The notes: generated by a model not told the origin, from the letters alone. Shown: positions 37,001-46,778, counted from the stretch's first letter. The stretch: DNA of 64,000 nt from Legionella sp. PATHC035 (GCF_026191115.1 NZ_JAPHOT010000001.1:496001-560000), one strand, 5' to 3'. Made by a program: numbers and translations.

Positions 37001-37134
37001 ATTGTGGGAAAATCAATTTGGGGTAAAGGAGCCACGGGTAAAAAATTAAATGCGAGGATACCCGCAAAACTCAGTCCAAAGGCAAGTAATATTGTTCCTA
37101 TGGGTTTATGAATAAATAATGAGGATAAATTCAT
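34036..37134 (-). CDS. mdtC: RND efflux permease, MdtC-like
   Basis: 1032 residues; hydrophobe/amphiphile efflux subunit of the inner membrane driven by protons. The N terminus SLFIHKPIGTILLAFGLSFAG and 12 membrane segments with two large periplasmic loops match HAE1 pumps. The proton-relay pair is in GFVVDDAVVVLENI (TM4). The domain ends in FRPIMMTTMAAILGAMPL. Pairing with a second different permease is characteristic of MdtBC heteromultimers. Start overlaps the upstream stop by 4 bp with GGAGAG 5 nt before. Confidence 0.95.
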   Translation of the reverse strand: MNLSSLFIHKPIGTILLAFGLSFAGILAFNFLPVAPLPQIDFPTITVQAQLPGGSPEVMATSVAAPLERQIGLIAGITQLTSSSTLGQSMITVQFDLSRNIDGAARDIQAAINASLSQLPTNLTNNPTYRKVNPADAPIMIIALTSDKKSPGQLYDVASTFLQQKILRSEGVGQVNVGGSSLPAVRVEINPTALNSYGIGLTQLANAIAAANLNQAKGQLIRDDLASTIKSNDQILRASGYAPLIISYYNNQPVRLSDVAEVIDSVADVHNAGIANGKPAVLLVLFKEPGANIIKTVDSIKAMLPQLEASIPSDIKLNILMDRTTTIRTSLHDVEITLLIAMCLVIFVTYFFLGSIRAMMIPGVAVPLSLLGTFAVMKLLNYSLDNLSLMALTISTGFVVDDAVVVLENISRHIGMGKKPFQAALDGSKEIGFTVLSISISLVAVFIPILLMGGIVGRLFREFVVTLSLAIIISMAVSLTLTPMMCARMLDSEEGEKDHFFIRFNEYIRMHYARGLRWALYHPIFMIVITLGTILLTAYLFIIIPKGFFPQQNTGRIVGQLQADQNISFDAMKIKLIQFVSEIRKDPAVENVAAFIGSGPGNNTANTGSVFIMMKSSVLNKETTDQLKDRLRAKLSQISGATLYMQAAQDLTLGGRQSAAQFQYTVSADNLKDLATWTPQIMDNLSKLHGIVDLNNDQLNHGLQMYVNVDHDAASRFGLTPEQIDKVLYNAFGQSQISVMYMPMNQYYVVMNVAQKYWQYPKMLEEIYVISPDGNKVPLSAFARFEQGATLLSVNHQGQAPAATFSFNLAPGTSLGGAVHKVTQIINRMNLPPTMRGAFQGTAQAFQESFANEKFLIMSAILAVYIVLGMLYESLIHPITILSTLPSAGVGALLALMLFHSDLSIIALIGMILLIGIVKKNAIMMIDFALEAERKENKSPREAIYEAALLRFRPIMMTTMAAILGAMPLVIGFGVGSELRRPLGIAIVGGLIVSQLLTLYTTPVIYLAMDTAGLRVRHFIKRFKLRGAYGHS

Positions 37135-40100
37135 ACTTCTCTCCTCACTTGATCCGTGTTACTGCGATAATTCATTACTTTGCGTGATATACGATCAAAT
37201 GTCAGATAGATAATTGGAGTGGTGTACAAAGTAACTAACTGGCTAACCATTAGACCACCAATAATCGCAATTCCTAATGGGCGCCGTAACTCGCCGCCGA
37301 TACCATGACTAAGGGCTAAAGGGATTGCACCGAGCATAGAGGCCATAGTCGTCATCAAAATGGGTCTAAAGCGTAATAGCGCAGCCTCATAAATTGCATC
37401 TACAGGTTTTCTTTTGTACTCACGCTCTTGTTCAAGAGCAAAGTCAATCATCATTATGGCATTTTTTAATACAATGCCGATTAATAAAATAATGGCAATT
37501 AAAGCAATAATACTGAACTCATTATTGGTGAGATACAACGCCAACAAAGCACCCATTGTCGCTGAGGGTAAGGTAGATAAAATAGTTAAGGGATGGATAT
37601 AGCTTTCATAAAGCACTCCCAAAACAATGTACACGACGACAACTGCGGCAACAATCAACCATCCTTCATTCGCAAGCGCATTTTGAAAGCTTTTTGCCGT
37701 CCCTTGAAAATCAGCAGTAATACTTAGAGGTAAATTCAGATTTTTCCTCATCTCATCGATTTGTTTTACTGCATCCCCTAATGAACCATTCTTAGAGAGA
37801 TTGAAAGAAAGTGTAGCTGCTGGAAATTGATCCTTGTGTGCAATGACTAACGGTCCTACAGTTTGTTTCACACTGGCAATAGTCTTAATAGGAACTGAGC
37901 CACTTGATGTAGTTATCGATGAGGATACTGAGCCCGGGGTAATCGGCGATCCTAATGAATTAACCGTCGGATAATTTATCCCTGGACTTGAGGCGTTCGT
38001 TATTGAAGAAGTACCAGGAGAAGAATTATAGACTGTGGAATTGATATAAATGTTATCAAAGGCAACAGGCTCCTTTTGTAACTCAGGCAATACCTCCAAA
38101 ACGACTCGATATTGGTTTCGTTGGGTAAACATAATCGATATTTGCCGCTGGCCAAAAGAGTCATAAAGGGTATCATCAATCATTTGCATACTGATTCCAA
38201 GGCGATATGCGGTATCCCGATCAACATTCAACTCGGTGACCAAACCCAGATTTTGTTGATCCGAGTTGACATCTTTCAACGCAGGTAACTGTTGCATGCG
38301 TTGCAACATTAATTTTGACCATTGGGTCACTTCCTCAAGGTCAGGTCCATTCACACTGTATTGAAATTCAGTGCGACTTGTTAACGTATCTATCGTTAAA
38401 TCCTGAACAGGTTGCATGTACAATGTTGCCCCAACCACTTTTCTTAGCTTAGATTGCAATCGGCTTATCACTTCAGTCACACCGGGGCGTTCCTCAAAAG
38501 GCTTTAGATTAATAAGAATCCGTCCACTATTTAAAGTGATATTGGTTCCATCGATTCCAATAAATGAAGATAAACTTTCTACAGCAGGATCAGAAAGCAC
38601 CGCTTTTGCTAACGCTTTCTGACGATTCGCCATTTCCTGAAATGAAACGGAGTCAGCCGCAACAGAAATGCCTTGAATCACCCCAGTATCTTGAATAGGG
38701 AAAAAACCTTTAGGAATTAGGAATATCAAAATCCCAGTGATGAGTATGGTAACAAAGAAAATGAGTAGAATGAGTGGTTGGCGTGATAAAACCCAACGCA
38801 AAGACAATTGATATTGTTCAATGAGATAGTTTAATTTTTTTTCGAGAAATTGTTGTAAGTCATTATTTTTGCTTTCACTTTCTGGCGTTAGAATGCGAGA
38901 GCACAACATAGGAGTCAAGGTTAAAGAAACGAATGCAGAAATTGCGATCGTTATCGTTAAAGTCAAAGCAAATTCTCGAAATAATCTACCTACTACATCC
39001 CCCATAAACAACAAAGGAATGAGGACCGCAATGAGTGATATAGACAGAGAAATTATTGTAAAACCAATTTGCTCTGCTCCTTTAATCGCCGCGACTAATG
39101 GTTTCTCACCATACTCAATGTAGCGCATGATATTTTCAATCATCACAATCGCATCATCGACCACAAACCCAGCGGCAATAGTCAATCCCATTAACGTCAG
39201 ATTGTTGAGACTAAATCCTAATAAGTACATTAACCCTAGAGTGCCTACGAGAGCCAGAGGTACTGAAATACTGGGAATAATTGTTGCAGGTAATTTTCGT
39301 AGGAAAAGAAAAATGACCATAACCACTAAAGCTACAGACAAAAGTAATTCGAATTGAACATTTTTTACAGATGACTGAATACTCACAGTACGGTCAGTAA
39401 GCACCTTAATTTCCATTCCCGCAGGAATTGCGGATTGCATTCGATTCAATAGATGTTTAACCCGTTGAGCCACTTCGATTACATTGGCCCCAGGTTGCCT
39501 TTGAACGTTTACAATAATCGCAGGCTCATTGTTCATCCATGCTTCCTGCATGGTATTTTCCGCGCCATCGATGACATGAGCTATATCAGATAAACGAACT
39601 GGAGCTCCATTTTGATAAGACACAATGAGAGGACGGTACGCTTCTGCAGACAATAATTGATCATTTGAATTAATTGTATAGGCCAAACGAGGACCAGAAA
39701 AACTCCCTTTGGCTGTATTCACATTCGAAGCCATAACAACAGCGCGCAGATCTTCCAGCGTTAATCCATAAGCCGATAATGCATTAGGGTTCGCTTGAAT
39801 ACGTACCGCAGGACGATGCCCTCCGCCCAAACTCACTAGTCCCACACCGGTTACTTGAGAAATTTTAGGAACCAAACGCGTCTCAGCATAATCTTCAACG
39901 TGTGTTAAAGGGATTGTTTTTGAAGTCAATGCTAGAGTAAGAATTGGTGTATCTGCTGGGTTTACTTTGCTATATACGGGGGGATTTGGTAAATCAGCAG
40001 GTAAATAACTACTCGCTGCGTTGATTGATTGTTGGACTTCTTGTTCGGCAACATCCAGTGAGATATCAAGTTTAAACTGTAATGTAATAATCGATGAACC

Positions 40101-40358
40101 ATATGAACTATTTGAGGTCATTTGATCCAAGCCTGGCATTTGTCCAAATTGTCGCTCAAGTGGTGCAGTAACCGTGGTGCTCATCACGTATGGGCTACCC
40201 CCTGGATAAAAAGTAGATACTTGAATGGTGGGATATTCCACATCAGGCAAGGCGGAAACAGGCAACAATTTATAAGAAAGGATGCCGCTCAAAAAAATAG
40301 CGAACATTAACAACGAGGTAGCTATAGCTCTTGCAATAAACGGACCTGAAATACTCAT
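37131..40358 (-). CDS. mdtB: RND efflux permease, MdtB-like
   Basis: 1075 residues, the first permease of the pair. FARAIATSLLMFAIFLSGILSY-like TM1, GFVVDDAIVMIENI with the two Asp of the proton relay, and the C-terminal FRPILMTTMASMLGAIPL are present. It carries an unusual Ser/Thr/Gly/Pro-rich insert (about 770-820, with SPGTSSITNASSPG and GSVSSSITTSSGSV) in the second periplasmic loop that the MdtC-like partner lacks. It overlaps both neighbours by 4 bp. Confidence 0.95.
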   Translation of the reverse strand: MSISGPFIARAIATSLLMFAIFLSGILSYKLLPVSALPDVEYPTIQVSTFYPGGSPYVMSTTVTAPLERQFGQMPGLDQMTSNSSYGSSIITLQFKLDISLDVAEQEVQQSINAASSYLPADLPNPPVYSKVNPADTPILTLALTSKTIPLTHVEDYAETRLVPKISQVTGVGLVSLGGGHRPAVRIQANPNALSAYGLTLEDLRAVVMASNVNTAKGSFSGPRLAYTINSNDQLLSAEAYRPLIVSYQNGAPVRLSDIAHVIDGAENTMQEAWMNNEPAIIVNVQRQPGANVIEVAQRVKHLLNRMQSAIPAGMEIKVLTDRTVSIQSSVKNVQFELLLSVALVVMVIFLFLRKLPATIIPSISVPLALVGTLGLMYLLGFSLNNLTLMGLTIAAGFVVDDAIVMIENIMRYIEYGEKPLVAAIKGAEQIGFTIISLSISLIAVLIPLLFMGDVVGRLFREFALTLTITIAISAFVSLTLTPMLCSRILTPESESKNNDLQQFLEKKLNYLIEQYQLSLRWVLSRQPLILLIFFVTILITGILIFLIPKGFFPIQDTGVIQGISVAADSVSFQEMANRQKALAKAVLSDPAVESLSSFIGIDGTNITLNSGRILINLKPFEERPGVTEVISRLQSKLRKVVGATLYMQPVQDLTIDTLTSRTEFQYSVNGPDLEEVTQWSKLMLQRMQQLPALKDVNSDQQNLGLVTELNVDRDTAYRLGISMQMIDDTLYDSFGQRQISIMFTQRNQYRVVLEVLPELQKEPVAFDNIYINSTVYNSSPGTSSITNASSPGINYPTVNSLGSPITPGSVSSSITTSSGSVPIKTIASVKQTVGPLVIAHKDQFPAATLSFNLSKNGSLGDAVKQIDEMRKNLNLPLSITADFQGTAKSFQNALANEGWLIVAAVVVVYIVLGVLYESYIHPLTILSTLPSATMGALLALYLTNNEFSIIALIAIILLIGIVLKNAIMMIDFALEQEREYKRKPVDAIYEAALLRFRPILMTTMASMLGAIPLALSHGIGGELRRPLGIAIIGGLMVSQLVTLYTTPIIYLTFDRISRKVMNYRSNTDQVRREV

Positions 40359-41734
40359 GTGATATTGCGGGTTATGGATTCATTAGGCCTCTTTCGAAGC
40401 TCTCTTGTAGAGGACCACTTCGTCTTCGCTACAGTACTCGAATGCTCATGTACTAATGCATACATTCCGGTTATGTGTTTTGCGCCTCCTAGTGGTCTTT
40501 CCGAAGCGAATTTAGAGAGAGATTTATTACCCGCTTTTTGAACTGACTCGCTGGAATGCTGATTTTGGACAAATACCGCCGAACCGTCCATTAATTTATC
40601 GGCACCATTTACGACTACTTTTTGGCCTGGCAGGACACCGCTTTTGATTACAGTATAATCACCACTGGTGGGCCCCATAACCACGGTTTGTGCGGTCACT
40701 GTATTATTTGCATGAATCACATAAATAAAATCTTTTGTGGTTGCATGTTGTATCGCCGCCGTGGGCACAACGGTCGCTTGTTTCAAGGTCTCAATTAAAA
40801 TTTTTACATTAACAAATTGATTCGGAAATAATTTATTCTTTTCATTGTTAAAAATCGCTCGAAGCCTTACTGTTCCAGTTGCCGTGCTGATTTGGTTATC
40901 CAATGCCAACAATTTCCCTATTCCCAGTAAATTCTTCTGTTGCCGATCATAAACTTTCACTTGCATCTCTTTTCCAGCATAGGCCTGGGGTGCAATTTGT
41001 GGCACATAATCTTCAGCAACAGGGAAAATTACAGTAATGGGATTATGAGTCGTGATCACTGCAATACCTTGGGTATTTGAAGTTTGCACAAAATTACCAG
41101 GGTCAACTAAGCGCAAACCGATTCGCCCATCTATTGGGGAAGTAATATTACAATAGATAAGATTGATTTTAGTACTCTGAATCAAGCCTAAATCCGTTTT
41201 CACATTACCCTCGTATTGCTCTACAAGTGATTGCTGGGTCGCTAGGGTTTGTTGGGAAATAGAGTCTTCTTTCCATAATTTTTGATAACGTTTTAAGTCA
41301 ATTCGGGCATTGGCCAATAGCGCTGAATCCCGCTTGAGATCCCCTTCATATTGAGTAAGCAATGCCTCATAAGGACGTTGATCAATTTGGGCAAGTAGAT
41401 CCCCTTTTTTGACCAACTGCCCTTCTTTAAAAAAGACTTTCATTAATAACCCATTGATTTGGGTTTGCACTGTCACAGTATAAACCGGCGTTACCGTACC
41501 CAGTGCTGGAGCATAAATGGGTACATCACGAGTGGAGGAAGTTCCAGCAACAACAGGAATAGGTTTGGGAACTGTATTTTTTGATTTTTTAGTCGCGACA
41601 TAAAGCCATAATGCTGCAACCAAAGTAATGCAAAGGATGACTAGCCCTAGGAAATTATCTGCTGAAACACGTTCTTGCCAACGTCTAGAAATCACCGTTT
41701 GATGATGCTTCTTAGGTGATTTTTTTTCTTCCAT
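40355..41734 (-). CDS. mdtA: RND periplasmic adaptor, MdtA-like
   Basis: About 459 residues; membrane-fusion protein linking the permeases to the outer-membrane channel. One N-terminal membrane anchor (FLGLVILCITLVAALWLYVA) precedes the lipoyl/barrel region with VQTQINGLLMKVFFKEGQLV and the alpha-hairpin rich in Gln and Lys. I start at the ATG at 41734 (AAGGA 11 nt upstream). The frame is open to 41917, but the extra 61 residues hold an unrelated hydrophobic stretch without a ribosome binding site. The C-terminal about 50 residues past the barrel are polar and not family-conserved. First gene of the pump operon. Confidence 0.9.
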   Translation of the reverse strand: MEEKKSPKKHHQTVISRRWQERVSADNFLGLVILCITLVAALWLYVATKKSKNTVPKPIPVVAGTSSTRDVPIYAPALGTVTPVYTVTVQTQINGLLMKVFFKEGQLVKKGDLLAQIDQRPYEALLTQYEGDLKRDSALLANARIDLKRYQKLWKEDSISQQTLATQQSLVEQYEGNVKTDLGLIQSTKINLIYCNITSPIDGRIGLRLVDPGNFVQTSNTQGIAVITTHNPITVIFPVAEDYVPQIAPQAYAGKEMQVKVYDRQQKNLLGIGKLLALDNQISTATGTVRLRAIFNNEKNKLFPNQFVNVKILIETLKQATVVPTAAIQHATTKDFIYVIHANNTVTAQTVVMGPTSGDYTVIKSGVLPGQKVVVNGADKLMDGSAVFVQNQHSSESVQKAGNKSLSKFASERPLGGAKHITGMYALVHEHSSTVAKTKWSSTRELRKRPNESITRNIT

Positions 41735-41937
41735 AAAAACCAGTTTCCTTGAGCGAAAATGAAGAAAGTCATCATAACGAATTTTCATGAGGGTAGCAAA
41801 AAAATCTAATGAAAAATAGGTCACGCTTGTTGGTGTTCTGAGATACGTCCTGTTGTCTAAGAAAAAAACTAAAATTGACACTATACTAATAAAAAAGATT
41901 TTTTTATTGCCCATCATTATTTCGCTCAGGAGAGAAT

Positions 41938-43098
41938 ATGGAAATAAAAACCTTTCAATTCCTCAAAAATAAAGGATGGAACTTGGAAGAGTTTCCCGAT
42001 CTAGACTCAGAAAACACATTAGTGCTTATTTTTGCAGCACCAGAGTTCATTGATTTTCAAGAACCGATTATTCAATTAGCTAATTTTTATTGCAAATCAA
42101 AAGTCATAGGTTGCTCCACAGCAGGCGAAATTTATGGTGATGATCTTTTTGACCACAGCATTACCGTTGCTGTAGTCAAATTTACCAAAACAACTCTAAA
42201 ATTTGCAAAAGCCGAGGTAAATCACAGTAAAGATTCAAAAACTACGGGTAAATTAATAGCGGAACAATTAAAAGCAGATGATCTACACAGCATCTTTATC
42301 TTGTCTGATGGACTTAATGTCAATGGTTCTGAATTAGTAGAAGGATTGAATACGGCAAATGGCACTCACAAACTCATTATTACTGGTGGATTAGCAGGTG
42401 ATGGCAGTAATTTCAAAAAAACATGGACCATTTTAAACGATAAAATTCTTGATCATTATGTCGTAGCCGTAGGTTTATATGGTTCCGATGTTCATGTTGG
42501 ACACGCCTCTAAGGGAGGATGGGATATTTTTGGTCCTGTTCGCCGAGTTACGCGATCAGAAGCGAATGTCTTATATGAGTTAGATTATCAACCTGCTTTG
42601 CAACTTTATAAGGAGTATTTAGGTGAAAAGGCTTCTGAACTGCCCTCTTCAGGGTTGCTTTATCCTTTAGCAATCAATAATCCTGAGGCCAATAATGACA
42701 CCCAATTGGTTCGTACAATCCTGGCAGTTGATGAGAAAGAACAATCATTAGTATTTGCAGGAGATATTCCGACAGGATGGCATGCACAATTAATGAGGGC
42801 TAATTTTGACCGATTAATCGATAGCGCTAATGAAGCCGGTCTTCTGGCAAATCAATTAATGCTCAAAGACAACTTAAAGGAATTAGGTCCTGTTTTGGCA
42901 ATTGACATCAGTTGTGTGGGAAGGCGACTGCTTTTAGGGGAGCGAACAGAAGAAGAAATCGAATCAACGATGTCCGCTTTACCTGAAGGTTCGACCCAAA
43001 TTGGCTTTTATTCATATGGGGAACTATCACCTTTTTCTGTTGGAAATTGCGAATTGCATAACCAAACGATGACGATTACAACAATTTACGAAACATGA
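41938..43098 (+). CDS. FIST-domain sensor protein, NosP-like
   Basis: 386 residues with FIST_N (about 25-215, including KVIGCSTAGEIYGDD and TGGLAGDGSNFKKTW) followed by FIST_C (about 225-370, with SSGLLYPLAINN and GFYSYGELSPF). In L. pneumophila a FIST protein in the same three-gene setting is the nitric-oxide-sensing haemoprotein NosP, which controls its neighbouring kinase. AGGAGA lies 5 nt upstream of the ATG. First gene of the sensor-kinase-regulator operon. Haem binding cannot be read from sequence. Confidence 0.88.
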   Translation: MEIKTFQFLKNKGWNLEEFPDLDSENTLVLIFAAPEFIDFQEPIIQLANFYCKSKVIGCSTAGEIYGDDLFDHSITVAVVKFTKTTLKFAKAEVNHSKDSKTTGKLIAEQLKADDLHSIFILSDGLNVNGSELVEGLNTANGTHKLIITGGLAGDGSNFKKTWTILNDKILDHYVVAVGLYGSDVHVGHASKGGWDIFGPVRRVTRSEANVLYELDYQPALQLYKEYLGEKASELPSSGLLYPLAINNPEANNDTQLVRTILAVDEKEQSLVFAGDIPTGWHAQLMRANFDRLIDSANEAGLLANQLMLKDNLKELGPVLAIDISCVGRRLLLGERTEEEIESTMSALPEGSTQIGFYSYGELSPFSVGNCELHNQTMTITTIYET

Positions 43099-43117
43099 TT
43101 ATTAAAATAAGAGTGAT

Positions 43118-44545
43118 ATGGAAATTCATAAACTATTAAAAAGACAGCTAGAACACTCAAAAATCGCTCAAGATAAGAGACCAGAAACTGATGAGCAGTG
43201 GCAGATTTTTATTCAACGCATCAATAATACCTATGTGGAAGCAGATCAGGAACGTTATTTGCACGAGCGCTCTATAAAAATATCGTCCCGAGAAATGATG
43301 AGTTTGAATGAGAAACTTGAATATGCGCAACATATTGCTGGTTTAGGTTATTGGTCTTATGATGGCATCCTCGACCGCGCAATCTGGTCTAACGAATTAT
43401 TCAATCTACTTCACATAAACCCCAGCCATAAGGCGCCTTCACTAGGTGAGTTTATCCATTTAATCCATGAGCAAGATCGATTTGAATTAATACAAAAAGT
43501 AAAGCGTGCTCTTGAGGATAAAATAGATTATGAATGTGAGGTACGTGTACGAAATCCTGATGGGAATTACCATTGGTATAGGATAATTAGTCAATGTCAG
43601 AAAGGAGAAAAACAACTTGCTGGAATCGTTATCGATATTCATAAAAGTAAAATTTCTGAAGAGAAAATTAAAGAATTAAATCAGCAAATATCATCCACTG
43701 CCCATCGTGCTGGGATGGCGGAGGTGGCAACCACTATTTTGCATAATATTGGCAATATTTTGAATAGTTCCAATGTTTCAATTGCTCTTTTAAAAAGCAG
43801 CTTTAATCTGAATTATCATCAAAAATTATTGAAAATCATGGAGATGATGGTACAACATCAACCTGATCTGGTAGATTTTTTATCTCATGATCCCAAAGGA
43901 AAGATCATTCCGCAATACGTGCTCGCTCTTTCTAAAATTATCATGGAAGAACATGAGAAAAATACTATTGAAGTAGATAATCTACAGAATGATCTACGGC
44001 ATATTAGTCAAATAGTAGATACTCAACAATCAATTGGCGGCCTATCCAGTATGAGTGAACAAGTCTACCTGCCTGAATTACTCGAAACAGCAGTAAACAT
44101 TACGATGAGCTCCTCAAAAAATGCTAACATCCAGATTATTAGAGAATTTAAACCGGCACCTTTGATTACTGTGGATAAGTCGAAGCTACTGCAAATAGTA
44201 GTCAACCTCATTCAAAATGCCAAAGACTCCCTTTTAGAAAATACCTCTTCGCCGATTAAAGAAATCAAATTAACAATTCAAAAAAATGGAAAAAAGTTAA
44301 TACAAATCATTGTCGAAGATAATGGGGTTGGCATTAATAAAGAAAATTTGCAACGTATCTTTGCCTTTGGATTTACAACAAAAATAAATGGTCATGGTTT
44401 TGGCCTACACAGCTCTGCGTTATCAGCTCGAGAAATGGGTGGTTCGCTTTTAGCTGAAAGCAAGGGAGAAGGATATGGAGCTCGATTTACATTGACCTTA
44501 CCTATTGTCCACAGCTCCTATAGACAGGGAGGCCCTGATGAGTGA
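43118..44545 (+). CDS. PAS-domain sensor histidine kinase (NahK-like)
   Basis: 475 residues, no membrane segment, so cytosolic. A PAS fold lies at about 65-180 (AQHIAGLGYWSYDG, PDGNYHWYRIISQC). The dimerisation/H-box region is atypical: AGMAEVATTILHNIGNILNSS, with His in the HNIGN motif. The HATPase domain has an N-box NLIQNAKDSL, G1 VEDNGVGIN, F-box FAFGFTTK and G2 GHGFGLHSS. The layout equals the atypical kinase Lpl0330 of L. pneumophila, which phosphorylates the GGDEF-EAL protein encoded next to it. It is soluble, as expected for a kinase that takes its signal from the FIST partner. Confidence 0.9.
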   Translation: MEIHKLLKRQLEHSKIAQDKRPETDEQWQIFIQRINNTYVEADQERYLHERSIKISSREMMSLNEKLEYAQHIAGLGYWSYDGILDRAIWSNELFNLLHINPSHKAPSLGEFIHLIHEQDRFELIQKVKRALEDKIDYECEVRVRNPDGNYHWYRIISQCQKGEKQLAGIVIDIHKSKISEEKIKELNQQISSTAHRAGMAEVATTILHNIGNILNSSNVSIALLKSSFNLNYHQKLLKIMEMMVQHQPDLVDFLSHDPKGKIIPQYVLALSKIIMEEHEKNTIEVDNLQNDLRHISQIVDTQQSIGGLSSMSEQVYLPELLETAVNITMSSSKNANIQIIREFKPAPLITVDKSKLLQIVVNLIQNAKDSLLENTSSPIKEIKLTIQKNGKKLIQIIVEDNGVGINKENLQRIFAFGFTTKINGHGFGLHSSALSAREMGGSLLAESKGEGYGARFTLTLPIVHSSYRQGGPDE

Positions 44546-46778
44546 TATCCCATTACAAATTATGATTATTGATGATAACCCATCGATACATCAGGATTTT
44601 ATTAAAGTTTTAAGTGCATCAAATACGAGGTCAGAATTGAATCATTTAGACAAACAATTATTTGATGATGAGGCCTCTTCAGCTAATCCTTATGATCCTG
44701 AAATTGAGGGCTTTTTACCTAAATTTATTTTTACATCAGCATGCCAGGGCCAAGAAGCAATCAATAAAATTCAGGAGGATTTAAAAGAAGGCATACACTA
44801 TGCGTTGGCCTTTGTGGATATAAGAATGCCACCTGGATGGGATGGTATTGAAACCATTAAGCACATGTGGAAAATTGATCCGGATATTCAAGTAGTCATT
44901 TGTACTGCATACTCTGATTACAGTTGGGAAGAAACCGTAAAAAAATTAGGAATGGGTGATAATTACCTTATTCTGAAAAAACCTTTCGATGTGGTAGCAG
45001 TGAGACAACTTGCCTGTGCACTAACGAGAAAATGGATTTTGGCCAATGATTCGAAACATTATAGAAAAATACTGGAGCAGACCGTTGAAGAGCGCACAGA
45101 ATCCTTGCAACAGTCATTGTCGCTCTTGAGATCTACCTTTGAATCATCTGCTGATGGAATCTTGGTGATCGATTTCAACAACAAAGTTATTGATTGTAAC
45201 TCCAAGTTTGCCTCGATGTGGAATATCCCCCAGTCCATGTTAGAGACTAATAATGGAAATATTATTTTGTATTACATGCTCAATCAGCTCATTCATCCCA
45301 GAAAATATTTAGCTAATATTAAACATCTCAGGAAAAATATTGATGAAATCACTCGAGATATTGTGACGTTTAAGAATGGTAAAATATTGGAATGCTATAC
45401 CCTCCCTCACCGTTTGAATGAACATACCATCGGTCGAGTTTGGAGTTTTCGCGACATCACGGAACAGGCAAAACTTGAAAAGCAACTTAAACATCGAGCC
45501 TTGCATGATCCATTGACCCAATTACCAAACCGAGCTTTGTTAATCGACAAAATACAAGCTGGTATTGACTATGCGAAAAAGCATGGACAACAATTTGCGC
45601 TTCTGTATTTTGATTTGGATCGATTTAAATTAGTAAATGACAGTTTGTCACATGAAGTGGGTGATCAATTACTACGCTTGGTTGCACAACGCTGGTCCTC
45701 TTTAATCGGCAAAGAGGACATTATAGCTCGAATTGGTGGGGATGAATTCGTCATGACCCGTCACATAGCTAAAAACGAGGATATTAGGATAGTTGCCGAT
45801 AAAATTTTAGACTCCATGCGGGAGCCATTCAAAATCGAAAATCGGGATTTAGTGATTACCACTGCTATAGGAATAAGTATCTATCCTCAAGATGGAGAGA
45901 TGCCGGCTGATTTGTTAAAAAACTCTGATTTGGCCATGTACCAAGCGAAAGAGCGCGGAGGAAATCAGTATTCGTTTTACTCCTCTGAATTGCATGAGTA
46001 TATTGATAAATGTTTTAAACTCGAGTCTGATTTACGCCAAGCCATTAAAAATAAAGAGTTTTTTTTATTATATCAGCCACAATTCAGTCTTGAAAATAAA
46101 GAAAACATATTAGCGGTTGAAGCTTTAATTCGTTGGAAACATCCGGAAAAAGGATTGTTATTACCTTTAGATTTCATTCCTTTTGCCGAGGAAACTGGTT
46201 TAATTATCCCTATAGGTGAATGGATTATCAGTGAAGTTTGCCAACAAATAAAGTCTTGGCATAAAAAAGGATTACCTTACATTCAAGTTGCTGTCAACAT
46301 TACTACTCGTCAGTTGCAACACCCTAATTTTATTTATGCGGTAGAAAAAATTTTAAAAGAACATCTGCTTGATCCGCGCTATTTAGAATTTGAAATTTCT
46401 GAAAATGTGATCATCACGCATAGAGATATTGTGCAGACACTGAATCAACTAAAGCAATTTGGTATCCAAATCGCTTTAGATGATTTTGGAACAGGAAATT
46501 CCAGTATCAATTATCTCAAACAACTTCACATTGATTCCCTAAAAATCGATAAATCATTTATCCAAAATATATCCTCTTCACGTAGTGATGAAGTAATCAT
46601 CGAAGCCATCATTTCCATGGCTCGTAGCTTTAATTTTAAAGTGATTGCTGAGGGAGTAGAAAGCAAAAGACAACTGGATTTTTTAAAGAAACAGCATTGT
46701 GATGAAGTGCAAGGCTTTTTTTTCAGTAAGCCCTTGACATCGCAGGGGATTGAAAAGTTTTTAAAACATCGCAATTAA
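44538..46778 (+). CDS. response regulator with PAS, GGDEF and EAL domains (c-di-GMP turnover, NarR-like)
   Basis: 746 residues from the ATG at 44538, which has GGGAGG 6 nt upstream and overlaps the kinase stop. The REC domain carries phospho-acceptor Asp94 in FVDIRMPPGWDG. PAS lies at about 195-320. The GGDEF box is intact (400-404, RIGGDEF) with the upstream DLDRFKLVNDSLSH. The EAL domain has EAL at 528-530 plus EISENV and LDDFGTGNSS, so both cyclase and phosphodiesterase sites look active. The L. pneumophila counterpart (Lpl0329) is bifunctional and its cyclase output falls on phosphorylation. The set links nitric oxide to biofilm and virulence control. Confidence 0.93.
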   Translation: MSDIPLQIMIIDDNPSIHQDFIKVLSASNTRSELNHLDKQLFDDEASSANPYDPEIEGFLPKFIFTSACQGQEAINKIQEDLKEGIHYALAFVDIRMPPGWDGIETIKHMWKIDPDIQVVICTAYSDYSWEETVKKLGMGDNYLILKKPFDVVAVRQLACALTRKWILANDSKHYRKILEQTVEERTESLQQSLSLLRSTFESSADGILVIDFNNKVIDCNSKFASMWNIPQSMLETNNGNIILYYMLNQLIHPRKYLANIKHLRKNIDEITRDIVTFKNGKILECYTLPHRLNEHTIGRVWSFRDITEQAKLEKQLKHRALHDPLTQLPNRALLIDKIQAGIDYAKKHGQQFALLYFDLDRFKLVNDSLSHEVGDQLLRLVAQRWSSLIGKEDIIARIGGDEFVMTRHIAKNEDIRIVADKILDSMREPFKIENRDLVITTAIGISIYPQDGEMPADLLKNSDLAMYQAKERGGNQYSFYSSELHEYIDKCFKLESDLRQAIKNKEFFLLYQPQFSLENKENILAVEALIRWKHPEKGLLLPLDFIPFAEETGLIIPIGEWIISEVCQQIKSWHKKGLPYIQVAVNITTRQLQHPNFIYAVEKILKEHLLDPRYLEFEISENVIITHRDIVQTLNQLKQFGIQIALDDFGTGNSSINYLKQLHIDSLKIDKSFIQNISSSRSDEVIIEAIISMARSFNFKVIAEGVESKRQLDFLKKQHCDEVQGFFFSKPLTSQGIEKFLKHRN

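Noticed and set aside
41735..41917. N-terminal extension of the MdtA-like adaptor
   Set aside because: It adds an unrelated hydrophobic stretch with no ribosome binding site; the ATG at 41734 fits the family.
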